This document shows, piece after piece, positions 47,613-61,458 of a stretch of DNA of 64,000 nt (position 1 is its first letter; each line of letters begins with the position of its first letter). This stretch comes from Ridgeia piscesae (lineage: Eukaryota > Annelida > Polychaeta > Sabellida > Siboglinidae), in contig JAODUO010000481.1 of assembly GCA_025642075.2 (NCBI GenBank), forward strand, positions 332,001-396,000, given 5' to 3'. The notes below the pieces were generated by a model. The model was not told where the DNA came from. It worked only from the letters and a program-made list of their open reading frames with translations, and ran no database searches. The position numbers and the translations under genes were made by a program.

Positions 47613-49809
47613 TCAACATTGCAGCGTGTCAACAAGACACAAGTTATCCACACCCAACAACAAGTACTTCAACAACACAGCTGGCAAGTCCAACAGTTCC
47701 ACCAAAGGTACAATTGTTCTGCCTTGTGCATGCTCTGAGAGTGTCGTCCTGACAACGACGCGCGAAAGTTCTTTTAGCGACTTTGGAGTCTCCAATAGTG
47801 AGTGCAGCCATGACACAATCTTGTCTGACTCATCGCTTGCAGACGCTACGACGATGTCTTGCCTCGTGTAGGAAAATCCCGCGGCTACCAACAGCTCCAG
47901 GGTTCGTCGTTGTTCGGACACAATCATCATGTGAATTGGCGACACAGGGCTGTAAACATACGACAGGCAGTGATCTCAACGTATGGTACAACCAAGGCGT
48001 AATTATGCAAACCTTTGCATACTGCATAGGTAGGCGCTACCCAAGATGTGCATCCTGCAGCATTCGTCAAGCGCTGAGCAATCGTGATTATATGTTTCTG
48101 ATAGACTAAAGTATTATTCTTTCAAACACCGCTGCGTGTGTTACTAAATACAGCTTTCGGTAATTTTAATTTGTGTGCACGAATACATACATATATTCAT
48201 TTTTAAAAGTCGCCACGAACGGTCAACTGGCGGAATAATTCAGAGTGGAGGCAGGACTGCACATGCGACAATTTTGATGATGACATCTCTCATATTCTCC
48301 AGCACAGTTAACATTCACTTAGCTTATGGGTTAGGCAAGTTTAACGTCGTAGAAGACGAATAATTCTAGACTGTGGAAGTAGTTTAGGTAGGTAGAACGG
48401 TATTCCCTATACTGTTTAAATTTAAACCACGTAGTATTGCGAACATAGCAAAAGGACCCAAGATGTAATGTATTAAACTAGGTGTCTCAGTGGCGTATCA
48501 TAGATAGTGCGCATAACGTCACGAAGCAACGAAAGCGATTGTTATTTGTGTACAACTTAATATGGTGTAGAATGTGTGTGTTGGAATATATTAACTGTCT
48601 CTTGTCTGGTGGTACTGTGACTACTGTCACTGTCTACACAACCCACCTGCTGTGGCTAAGGATGGTACTGGCCCCGGATGCAACCAACAAGGCCGAAATG
48701 TCTTCACTTCGTCTGTAAATGCTGCACACAAGTGCGCTGTCCTTGCCTGGACAATCAGTCAATATGGTGCCGTAGGACAACAGCGCCCTACATGCGTCGA
48801 TGTTACCACGTTCTACGGCACACACTAGGGGTGTTTCGCCCTCTAAAGTCGCATTGTTGACATTCGCACCTCGCCCCACTAATAGTTCTATCATACAACA
48901 GTGGCCTCCTTTGGCTGCGAAGTGTAGAGGGCTCTGTCCGTCCAAAGAGCTCCTGTTACAATTGGCACCAGCGTCAAGGAGCAATTCCGCAAATAGCGGG
49001 TCCCGATAGGTGGCAGCCACGTGTAGGGGTGTCAAGCCGGCGTCGTCACGCACATTCACGTCACATCCTTTTACAGATAGCAGTACGCCAGACAACATCA
49101 GTTCCCGTCGCAGAGTTACTGCGTAGTGTAGGGCAGTCATTCCACCATATGTGTGCAAATTAACGTCACACCCGGCGTCCAAGAGATGGCGAGCCAGCGA
49201 TGTGTCATTGCGCGCCACTGCTTCCAGAAGTGACGTCTGTCCTGTCAGAGTATTCATTGCATCCGGGTTGAGCTTTTCTTTGCACGCTTTGGTTGCAACG
49301 AGTAAATGCTTGGCAACGTCGGGGTCACTTCGTCTACAGGCCAAGAGTAGCGGAGTATCACCTTTGGTCGAGACTTTGTTTAGGCTACAACCCGCCTGCA
49401 AGAGACTGTCTATGATAACTCGATCTCCTCTTGCGACGGCGGCGTGCAAGAGGGAACTGCCTGGCGAAACGTGTAGCGGGTTGTACACGCAGATCGACCA
49501 GTCAATCTCCACGTTAATGTCCGCGCCAAACATCACCAAGTAGGATACGGCGTTTGTTAAGCCAGAACACACAGCTAGACTGAGGGGAGAGTGTCCGAAA
49601 CATGGCGACGATGGGTTGCTGACAACTTCGTGAAGAGACGCTCCGTGATTCACGAGCGCCAAGCACATCCGGGTGTTTCTTCCATCAGCCGCTATCACCA
49701 GAGGGAGTGTCAACTTACACGGAGCGTTCACATCGGCGCCAAGCGCTACCAAGCAGTTAACCATCTTCACATCGCTTCGCTTCACTGCATCTAGCAGGTG
49801 GCAGTTCAT
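47613..49809 (-). CDS. Ankyrin repeat and SOCS box (ASB-type) protein, complete
   Basis: Two exons, 49809-48647 and 47949-47613, joined phase 2 (donor AG/GTGGGT, acceptor TTTACAG), encode 499 residues. The ATG at 49809 is the first Met after an in-frame TAG, so the start is firm. Residues 1 to about 420 hold some ten or eleven ankyrin repeats; clear ones read TPLHVAATYRDPLFAELLLD and SPLHFAAKGGHCCMIELL. The C-terminal 50 residues carry a SOCS-box pattern: SLKELSRVVVRTTL, then IVPLVELLDLPAVLLKYLLL. Proteins of this type are substrate receptors that bind Elongin B/C and Cullin 5 ubiquitin ligases. The terminal LPxxLKxYLL part of the SOCS box is present. Which vertebrate ASB it equals I cannot say; the substrate is unknown. 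Confidence 0.88.
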
Positions 49810-51700
49810 CACTCTGTGAAACTATCATCATGATCATCAGACCAGTCCATCGGCGGCATCCTGACTGACCTGAGGCTGAGTTACCACATCACCATGACCA
49901 TGTCTCGACTTCGGCTCTTCGCACGCCGCACAGCGACACTCGACACAGTAATCCAGTTTCGAACAGTATTATTTATATTAATAATTGTGTGATTTATTTC
50001 CGTAATGAGGGTATGTGTGATGTACACTAGTTTGGTATGACCGACGTTTCAAACTCTGTCAACAACTTGATGTATTTAAATAAAAATGTAAATAAAGATG
50101 CGTGCTGCACGCCGACTTGCCAAAGCTGGTTTTATTTATGATCTCATAAAATCGTACCTATGACAACTCGTATCCAGGGTTCAACGCAAAGTCGCCAGAC
50201 AACCACTGGCATCGCCATTTATAATACATACTGACTTACTGTGTAACAAAATACAGACCACGGGGTCGGCATAATCAACAGTCACTTGACATATTTAGAA
50301 GATGTCACGAATTATCTCCAAGCCAGCGTATGCTAATTCGAAATTATTCTTACATAGTCACACGTGTACACACGTATCCAAACATCATAATAGTACATGG
50401 GAGAGCAGGGAGAACTGGTACATCGGTTTTTTTTAATATGTGTTTGTCTCACATCGCCGTAAGTGCAACACTAGTCTGCTTGCTTTATGTCGTAGTGTCA
50501 AAGCCATAAGCTAGACTTTACGTGGGCTCGTTTTTAATGTGTCTTTTTGTAACTAAAATGATCAAAAACATTCGGTCAATTAGGACATCACATGATTCAC
50601 GTCACATGGGTGTTATAGAACACCTATACAAATACAGTATTTCCAGCATCTACAACACATTAATTTATGTTAATCTTACTATATTACGTCATTTGAATCG
50701 TCATTATGCAGGGTGAAAGTAGCTGTAATAATCTCACAGGCTCACACACATAATAAAAGTTAGAACGTGTGTCATAACTATATCTAAGTTCTTACATTGC
50801 AACGTGACGTAGCAAATATAATGTTGTTTAATTAAGACAAAGAATCACCTTTGCATAATATTTATAATAATACACATATCTCAAGTAAAACGAATTTCCA
50901 ATCTTAAAAAAACAAGCCTTGCATCATGCAGCCGTGGTTTTGAACAAACGCTTAGGAAACACTAACTTATAGTCTTCATGTGCATTGACAGTGTTCTTAA
51001 AAAACTTAAATACACCTTTTATATTATGTCAATTACGTCACCCAATCAATATCGTTAAGCGCGCGCACGTTGGACTTTTGCATTGCTTATTTGTGACGAT
51101 GCTGCTTGGTATTTAACAACGTACATGAAATTACAGTAATGGAATTTAATATAAAGATTATATATCACTATAAAGGTAATCATCTTATCGATCACTTGCA
51201 TGCTTGTCAATTGTCCTCTCTTGCATCCTTTTGCTCTTGATGAATCACTTATGCAGATTTTATGGCATGGAAAAATGCAGTGTTCTTTTCAAAGCATATA
51301 GGCCAGCAGATTTATACACTTATGCTATGATATCTTCCGTTCCGGTAACGTGGGCCCAGATTCGGTCGGGCCCAGATTCAGCAAAGTGCATAGCTCGTAT
51401 TCGCGCACAAGCGCAGTGCCAGCTTTTATTTGCTCTGACGTAACGTTGGTGACATACGTCACACCCGGACCGAGTTTCCTCAAAACGCATACCACGCATG
51501 CATTCCTATTAAACATACTTGATGTATGATTAGTACAAACGGAGACTATGTTAGTAACAATGGAGAAACAGCAGATTCATACTGAATCTGGGCTCGACTG
51601 AATCTAGGACCACGACACCAGGGCATTAGCCAATAGAGAGCAGCCCGGTTGCTTTCCGTACCTCGCCTACAACTTAATATAATGGGTTTGCCAACGACAT

Positions 51701-51864
51701 GTTTATGTTCAACTGTGGCATAGCTGTATGTCTTATTTCAAACAGGCGATTGAGGGCCATTGTACATTATGATATGTAAAGCGTATTAAATAAAACAATA
51801 TACAATGCCCCTCAACTGCTTGTTTGAAATAAGAAATACAGCTATGCCACAGTTGGACGTAAAC
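51701..51864. mobile_element. Fold-back MITE or long hairpin, 64-bp arms
   Basis: The left arm (51701-51764, starting GTTTATGTTCAACTGTGGCA) pairs with the right arm (51801-51864, ending GCCACAGTTGGACGTAAAC) with roughly eight mismatches over 64 bp; the loop is about 36 bp and AT-rich. No coding capacity. It lies about 500 bp upstream of CETN3. Confidence 0.8.
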
Positions 51865-52240
51865 TTGCTACATAGATAATAATATTATGTTAGTTTGAAG
51901 ACTAACGAATATTCATCTAAAAAAGTCAGGCCCAAATTCAGGAAGCAAGAGCCCATCCTTACTCGTGGCGTCATGTATATGCACGGTGTGAAGTTGCTTG
52001 AGGAACGAGTTGGGTTGATCCGGTTGAATTCATTCACGCGACATCTAGCGGAAAAAAAATCATTTGCTACATACAAAGCAGCAAGTTTGTTCTTTCAAAG
52101 TTGTATTACAAATACGTTTATTAATGTAACAGTTGTAATATTTTCATATATACATATTAATAAAAATGAAGTATCAGAATAAACGTAAATTCGAAACTAG
52201 ATACCAAATATGTATTAGAACCGTATAGAATCTCGTGTAG

Positions 52241-52249
52241 CGCCATTTT
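52241..52249. promoter_or_regulatory. YY1-like CGCCATTTT upstream of CETN3
   Basis: CGCCATTTT lies about 120 bp upstream of the CETN3 ATG and fits the YY1 core (AAAATGGCG). Positional inference only. Confidence 0.3.
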
Positions 52250-52364
52250 AAACTGGTAAACAAACTAACTTAGCAAGTTGCGTCTTGCAGCAGGAAAATT
52301 TTTTTGTCTCCTGGACGCTTTACGTATATGCCACGAACGTTGAGCGACACAAAAAATAGACAGA

Positions 52365-55300
52365 ATGAGTGTCGTGTTTAGGTATGTATTGGGTAATCAA
52401 AGACTATTTAAATTATATGTTTGTATTGTATTGTACGAGTTTTAGAAAAACGAAAGTCGCGTAAGTCCCCGTCACGAACTCGGAAAGCCCAGTGCCTGAA
52501 TGCTGCATTAATTGAATGTACAACACCTACTGACCTAGTCGTAATGATCCAATCGTAAAGTTGCAATACACCACTTAAATGCACAATTAATATAGACATT
52601 GGCGTTTTGTTGACGTTCAATACATTCTCGACCATGTGACTGGTGCATTCTGACAAATGTGCATTCCGACCATATCCCTGCGTAACCCGTTTAATTTATT
52701 CAAATAAGTGATAATTGAATGTTTACTCAATCATTCAAATTCAGTGGCAATGCTGGGCCATTCATTTGTTTATTGAAGTCTTACAACAGTAATATGAACA
52801 TAATTAATGCCTTTGCAAGTCATCAAGAATAATCAACTGTTATTGTTAACACAAATTTGAAATTATATGTGAGCGGCATAGATGCCATTTTAATTAAGTT
52901 TGTAACGTTGTATATTTTGTTACAATATTTGTGTTGAAATTTTGAACAAGCCACCTCCTATGACCACAGTGAACGTCTCAAGAAATTAATGATATTAAAT
53001 ACTCTATGAGGTGTTTTATATGATTCTCTTAAGCCCAACATGTTAGTACTTCGTTAGACATAGTAAGAGATACACAACAAATTAGGGAGACTCCACTATT
53101 TATATCTATGGAAGGCTCTAGGAAATTCTGGAGAAACAATTCAGTAAATGGATGTGCTTATGTGTTCAGGACAGACACAAATTCCGGGAAGCGGCGGCGG
53201 AGGCCAGAGTTATCAGAGGAACAGAAACAGGAGATACGGGATGCCTTTGACTTGTTCGACACAGATAAAGATGGAGCCATTGACTACCATGAACTTAAGG
53301 TCAATAACTTAAAAAGTTTGCATAAACAAATGTTTCGAGTATGGGTGAACATTAATTATACTAAGTGAAAGAGTAAACATTATGGTTGCATTGCTGGGGA
53401 GGGCAATATATCAGATATATTGATATGATACCTTTCTACCATAACAGATAGTAGTCGCTGCTGTACACATCTAGTTTTGACTGTTTATTACACCAATAAG
53501 TATATTTCAGTGATTTTATTTTTAAACTATCTTGTGTGACTAGTGTGGTGAACTTCAGGTGGCGATGAGGGCGCTGGGCTTTGACGTTCACAAGGCGGAC
53601 GTACTGAAGGTGCTGAAGGACTATGATAAAGAAGGCACTGCAAAAATCACATTTAGCGATTTCAGTGAAGTCAGTAAGTGACTGGTTATCTGCCTTGTAG
53701 CTGTGATAGATATGCATCAGCAATGTTTGTAAATTGATTGTCCTTAGCTAACTGTTAATACAGTGCCATAATTCCATTTAGGCATGTCAACATACCAAAT
53801 TGGTTTAAAGCATCGTAAATAAATTATAAAATACATACATTTTGAGTATTTGAAGATATTTGAGCATCATAACATTTTTAGTCTTAACAGTATATTAATA
53901 CCTGCAAGCTATCTGTGCTATGACTATAAGACATTGTGCTTAAGTATAAGACAGTGTTCAGCTATTCCTGATATCATGTCTTAATTAGGTATCTTTAAAC
54001 GTCCATCTAATCACTGATGTAAGAGAAAGACAAAATGGTTTATTTCTCCTGGAATGTTAGGAAATGGATGAAACATATACACATTCTATAATATTGACAG
54101 CTACCATTCCAAATATATTCTATTTTGAAAAGTAGCTGCAACATAAGCAGGCCTGCACAAATGTCACATTTACACCTACATTTTCTCATAGAATTTCTGA
54201 CAAAATTAAATAATTGTTTGGCCTAGCACAAAGAACTGTCCATGGTTTTTGAAATAGCTGTACAACAGTTAACATTTGTTAGTATATTTTGAAACAATAG
54301 AACAATATGACTGCAATTTGAGTAGGTTTTGTCACAGAAGTCACCAATATGCTGTTTTATTGAGAGTATTGGATGTGCGTAACTTCTGTGATATAAATCA
54401 TGACATCTGTGTTGAGTAGCTCCACCAGCATAAAACTAAAATAAAAAGTTGTTAACTATTTGTTTACCAACATAACACTATTAAAATCAAGTTGTTAAAT
54501 CTTGATTTCAGTGTATTTATGTTCACATGTGTTCTAGTGACAGACATGTATCTGGCAAGAGATCCCAGAGAGTCCATCATGAAGGCCTTCCAATTGTTTG
54601 ATGATGATGGCACGGGAAAGATCAGTCTCCGCAAACTGAGACGCGTTGCGAGGTAAATTAATTGCAACAGTCAACAGACCATGGTTCCTGGTGAACACTG
54701 TATTGAGACTGTTGTCTTCTGAGGTGTGTTTCCGAAGTTATGTTAGGAAAATGTATGTACATAGGATCGTCCTTGGCTGATTCGCTCAAAGGTGCATTTT
54801 ATATGAAAACAGCAGCAATAAAGAATGTCCCAGTCTGTCTAATGTTGGTCATGAATGCAGAGTGACTGTTTTGTTTACCAGATGAAATATATTTTGGCAC
54901 CCACGTGTCTTCAGAATAGATTCAGTGGTTTGTGCAAACTAACATAAGAAAGAGTTGTATTGTACTGATACATGTAATATGGGAACTTAATAGTAATAAT
55001 TAATCATATCTTGTTTACATACTGTCAGGCTGTTCTAGATCCATGCATTGTTACTTACTTGAAAGAAGACGGTAGTAGAATGATATGATATCTCAGTCAT
55101 TTTAACCACCATAGCATAACATCACAGCTGTAATTAGACGTGGAATTTGAATATTGTTTAGCATAAAACATCTTCCCAGGAGGTTGACAGTGCAGAGTAC
55201 ATTGTATGTTAGTTCACAGGCAGTCAGTAAGACTCCTCATGCCTTTGTCTGTTCCAGAGAGCTGGGAGAGGCGATGACAGACGAGGAACTCAAGGGAATG

Positions 55301-56079
55301 ATAGACGAGTTTGATCTTGACGGCGATGGTGAAAGTTAGTATCTATTTTTGCCAGAATAAGTTTTTCACATATACAAAAGCTGCATACTTAAACATTTTT
55401 TTTCACTGAATCTGGTTTTGATTGCATAATTGTTTAGCTCCTTGTAATTGCTATTCAGATGACATTTTCATTCCTTCTCTGTGGTATGAGTCTGGCACTG
55501 ATGGGCCAGGCACGTGTAACATATACCTCTAGTTGAACGTTTGTTGTTAATTCTTGTATCGTGCATTCTCCTGTTCCAGCAAATAAATAATTAGAAAGAT
55601 TAGCTTGATCCAAGTTTTGAAAGGGATGTATCCAGTTTAGCATTTTATAATAGAGATTCCGCTTTACCGATTACATTGGTTCAGACATGTTTGATTGAAA
55701 GTAATAGTGACAAGTGCCCATGGGCATGTATGCCTTGACATGCACTATTACAGCACATTGGGAAATAATCATTGATCTTTTTTTTTTAAATTAAGAAAAC
55801 ATGTAAGCTCCCCAAAATACAATATTGCAAATTTGGCTATTGTATTAGCCTTAGCTTTAGAAGTAATACCATAAATGTGTGACTTCCTGCATGAGGTCTG
55901 GTTCCGGATTGGTTATTGTTTTAAAAAGAAACCCATTCAGGTTAAACTAAAACGTTAAAACACTGACAATTTCATAACTCTGTTACATCGTTATGGTAGC
56001 AAATTAATAATGGGAAGTTTGTTGTTCTGTTGCAGTTAACGAAGAGGAATTCATTGCAATCATGACGGGAGAGACGTAA
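52365..56079 (+). CDS. CETN3: Centrin-3, complete, six coding exons
   Basis: Exons 52365-52381, 53170-53299, 53559-53673, 54538-54652, 55258-55334, 56036-56079 (TAA); GT/AG junctions and phases all fit, giving 165 residues (human CETN3 has 167). The first coding exon is 17 nt (MSVVF plus a split Arg codon) and ends in GTATGT; its protein matches the MSLALR start of human centrin-3, which supports it. EF-hand 1 loop [12 protein letters not shown] (36-47) is canonical; EF-2 ([10 protein letters not shown], 70-79) is degenerate, as in the family; EF-3 is [12 protein letters not shown] and EF-4 [26 protein letters not shown] and [15 protein letters not shown] are centrin-3-type segments. Centrins act at centrioles and basal bodies; animal centrin-3 is linked to centrosome duplication. 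Confidence 0.95.
52382..56035 (+). other. CETN3 introns
   Basis: Five AT-rich introns of 788, 259, 864, 605 and 701 bp. No tandem array or transposon end is seen, unlike the introns of REXO1 and GNL2. The last intron contains short poly(T) runs only. Confidence 0.6.
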
Positions 56080-56780
56080 AAAAGACCTGTGAAACAGACA
56101 AAGACTGTAAATAACTGACCGCTTATGTTTTATACGAGTGTTTTCTTTTGTTGAACACTATGTTAGCCACTGTGCCAAACTGTTTCCACGCACACAGTAT
56201 AAACGTTTGAACCGTGCCTCTACTGCTATAGCAGTAGTGTTTAGAAGGCACTTTGCGTATGACTTGCACACCTTTAGACTGCTGACTTTGTATAGAACGT
56301 GTATTAAATGTACATTTTTATACAGAAATGTTGAAGCGTTTTTGGTGCTGTTACATAGGTCTCTCTACAGTAACGTAATCGATCTCAACTCCATCTTGGG
56401 TCTGTTACCTGTATGGGATAAATACCATGCATTCCAATATAGTTTGTTGACAATTTCATAATAATTATGATTTTGATGAAGCCATTTCTTCGTCATAGTT
56501 ATAAGTGCATGATTCCACACTGGAAGAATGTTGCACTGTTGTGACTATGCACATCGTCAGTGTTAGTGAACCGTTCACGTGCATGTAAATAACACATTAC
56601 TTGTTAGATGTGTTGTGATGTCCACAAACGGTATTTAAGGCAGGCAGTGTTAACTAATCACGGCGGTGTCACAGTGCTAACCGCATATACTTGCTATGTG
56701 CATCGTGACACATTTGTTGCGCTGCACAGACCGCTGGAGTGACGTTCGGCGCGGAAGTTGCACACTTGTCTCAATGCAGG
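56080..56780. other. Convergent 3' flanks of CETN3 and the Rieske gene
   Basis: AT-rich, with no recognised coding sequence or repeat. I found no clear AATAAA for either gene within it. Confidence 0.5.
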
Positions 56781-58006
56781 TCACGAGAACGGGTCTGTTG
56801 AGAGGTCGCACTTGTACATCACGTACACCTGCGAGTCTTCCACCTTAACTTGAAAGACTTCTTGCTGCAACGCAACATTATAATAATTCGTAGATTAAAG
56901 TGACAAATGAGCTGGGCTTGTTGGTCAAGTTTGAATGATTGTTGATTCAACATTGTGATGTTCTTTACACAATGACAAATGCACGTCTTTTACACCGTGC
57001 GTTATGTCACTGAACTATCACTGGATTTAGCTAAAATTGTTCTTTTTATTAAGCTTTGTGAATTGTGTATGAAAAAAATATGGATTATAATCTGATTTGT
57101 TTCGCTATGAAAATATCAAATTATTCCGGTCACATCATCATAATCAAACAATAGATGACATAAGTCAAATACTAACGAGTGGTATTACTATTCCATCATA
57201 ATTTCAGCGATTCATTTCCTACATGGACCCGCTGTACACCGTCGGCGGTTTGAGGACAGTAGAGCTGTACACACCCGTATGCCGAGGTCATTCTGGCCGG
57301 TGCGTACGTCGAATGTGTATCCATGCCACGGACACACCACGTGAAGTTTGTCGCCGAAGTCTTCGATGTCCCCTTGATACAGCGGACCGCCTGCACAGAG
57401 CAGTCTTTAAGATAAATAAAGATATTTATACACTGAACGAAAGAGAGGCACAGGCAAATACATGGAAAGAACATTGTGGTAACGCTGTTAATTTGTGCCC
57501 CAATAAAAAGAAAATGAGCTAAGAACACGAACAGCACGGCATTGCACAGATATGACAAGTTGAGCTATTTATTTGGCATAAACATGCTTTGCCACACAAT
57601 AATGGGCCACGTTTACCATGATACAGGCACAACATCTGACCGAGACCAACTCTTCAAGATGTGTCAGTTGAGAAAACTGAATGCTACCACCACTTTGTAC
57701 TGGTACATACACACACGAGTATACCATGTGTACGACACTGTATCAGTATGGGAACAGCGCGACGCTCGCCCATATGTAAACGCAAAGATGCACATATGTG
57801 ACCGTAACGATACTCACCCAGATGTGAACGCAACGACACTCACCCATATGTGAACACCACGCCTCCATGGCGTAGAACGAGCCCTGGACACACACGAGCA
57901 CGAGATCGTCGCTCTTGCCGTGTCTCGCGTACAGACGTCGACAGGTGAGACTGGACAAGGCCGCCTCCTGCCCCACCAGCCTCCAGTCGCCGACAGCCGC
58001 AGCCAT
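56781..58006 (-). CDS. RFESD: Rieske [2Fe-2S] domain protein (RFESD-like), complete
   Basis: Three exons: 58006-57844, 57390-57275, 56864-56781 (TGA). Lengths 163, 116 and 84 give 120 residues with matching phases. Box 1 is CSHMGGPL (Cys51, His53) and box 2 CPWHGY (Cys74, His77), so all four cluster ligands are present. The intervening GDIEDFGDKLHVV resembles vertebrate RFESD (GDIEDFDGRPCIV). The C-terminus QEVFQVKVEDSQVYV is the usual Rieske last strand. It is shorter than human RFESD because the segment between box 2 and the last strand is brief (TGQNDLGIR). The donor after it, CGG/GTGTGT, is ordinary rather than strong, so a few residues there could differ. Soluble single-domain Rieske protein; its electron partner is unknown. 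Confidence 0.85.
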
Positions 58007-59658
58007 TGTCAGCGCCGTCTCTGCCGTCCACAGCAACGGTCACCGCAGGAAACACCCGTGGCGGCCATATTGCATAGCAATTACGACACTTGGTTTATCG
58101 CTAATTAACGAATGCACAAGTGCCGATAGCGCAATGACACTAACCACGACGCGGAGGTCAAGTCGATGCCGCGATGCGATGACCGCTGACAATAACGGTG
58201 ACGGCGTTGCATTAATCGACTTCGTGGAAGAGGTTAGCGAGATCGATGACGGGTGTCGTAGGACTTTGTAGCGGTCGATCATAGCACATTGTCAACGCTG
58301 AAACGTATTGCATTACCGTTGGGATAAACTGAGGCGGTCAGTTCCTCATTTTAAAATGTAGACAAGGATATAATCTACGTTCTTAATCGACGTGTAGAAA
58401 AATGCATGTTAAAATCGCATTTAATCTAAAACGAGTTCCCAACAGAGTGGCGCCGAAATAGTTAAACTGTAAAGAAAACATAGATTCTACCGTTTTAGCA
58501 ATATTCCATTTGTCGAGGCCGTCGTTCGCGTGGTTCTCACCTTCACGTATAGACAACTGATTCAGCGAACTTCCGGCTAATAATCACCACCTCTCGGTGA
58601 TTCTAGGTATGGTCTCCATCCACATTCTAACACGGTGAACTTATCGGTGTCCGTCATAATGTCATTCAAACCAATGTACATTTAATTGTAAGATTACCAC
58701 ATGCATTTTGCTGTCAAACGCGATAAACAGCAAATATTAATTGAACAATAAATCTGTTCGTACGCAAATTCGCGGTCGATAGAGTAGGGCAATCTGTGAA
58801 ATGTTGGTACCAATTTGACCTCAACGATTACGTAAATCTATGTACACGTTAGTTACCAAATTTTTTTTATACGTGTAGACTAACAGAAATGCTTTAGATA
58901 AGGCCCCATGCAACGGTAACGATGGGAAAACAAGAATGCTCGCTGAAGATTTTGACAGAGACGGAAACATCGTGGGACACGTTATTGTGTGTTGTTTGAT
59001 GATAATGCACTCACGTGTAAACATTTTATTCAACACACGGTTTATAGTTTGTATGTAAATTTATTTTTCATACAGAACCGGCAATGACTGAGAACATTAC
59101 GGCACACAAACTTATTGACACGCCAATGCAATAGACACAAAACTATGCGTGTTTTTTCTGGATACGGATACAATACAACGTAACTCTGTAAAAGTACAAC
59201 TGGGCTAAAACAAAATGATCAACAGTTTTAATATGATCACGCATGACCGTAAATAGACGTATAGAGCAAACAATTGTAGATCATAAAACATGCTGTCGAC
59301 AAAACTGTAAAATTTATTCTAAGAAACATTCATGCAACATATACTATATGTCGCTGTGAACATACAGTAGTCATGAATGACTTGAACATTAGGTTTATTT
59401 TAGTAATGCTGACGACTGAACGTTCTTGTCCAACCTCCCGGTGTTTTAGTTCGAGGAGGACATAGCGTCTTATAAGTAGCATGACGTAAGTTATTTCCCT
59501 TCAACAGTACAGCAGCACACCCTACTGGGCAACTGCACTGTATTGTTGAATACACTGTCATTCGTTGCTGGTTGGGATACTATGAACCGACACGCATACG
59601 ACCGTAAGCATTCTAGTAACAAAACTGAAATAGGTATTTAGGAAACGTTTTTCTTTGA
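58007..59658. other. Intergenic: Rieske gene to HDHD2
   Basis: Upstream flank of the Rieske gene and 3' flank of HDHD2. Short frames on both strands (58040-58282) overlap and resemble no protein I know. A candidate poly(A) signal for HDHD2 is listed separately. Confidence 0.5.
59394..59399 (-). terminator. Candidate HDHD2 poly(A) signal
   Basis: TTTATT on the plus strand (AATAAA in the transcript) 260 bp past the HDHD2 stop codon; another lies at 59313-59318. Confidence 0.35.
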
Positions 59659-61012
<1,354 letters not shown>

Positions 61013-61458
61013 CTGCAACCAACATGACTTAAAATGTAACATACAAATTGTTACCCTACCAGAGCAAGTAGTTCCACCTGGTGCTATAGGCCATGCTCAG
61101 ATTGGATCAGTCGATCTTTTGCCAGTCCTGTGTGCAATAACTGATTTTAATTATATTTACCTTTTTGCTATCTCAACAACCTCAAAGTGACAAGAGGTTT
61201 TATAAAACATGATGTACACATGATGCACGTAACTTCTTTGTCAAATATTTATGGGACTGTACTTGAATCTTTTGTAGAATTAGAAGAATTAAGACATTCA
61301 CAGAACATTTACTTACTTTACTGGATATTATTAATATATTTAATTAGAATTAGAAAAAGAAACAGTACCACATACAAAATCTCTCAATTATCATTCCTTT
61401 GGCATGTTTGATAGTAACTAACATGGACAACTGTCCTGTACCTTCTGTACCTTGAACG

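Larger units (their letters stand above)
49810..52364. other. Divergent intergenic region, ASB-like gene to CETN3
   Basis: No coding sequence recognised. It holds a fold-back element at 51701-51864. At about 51369-51590 a GGGCCCAGATTCAGC / ACTGAATCTGGGCTC inverted pair may mark a further small MITE. Confidence 0.5.

Noticed and set aside
48678..49794. Plus-strand frames of 60 to 130 codons over the ankyrin gene
   Set aside because: Antisense shadows of the ankyrin repeats; no domain or splice support.
53108..53368. CETN3 start at the ATG 53108
   Set aside because: This frame runs through intron sequence; the acceptor at 53169 and the 17-nt exon at 52365 give the family-like N-terminus instead.
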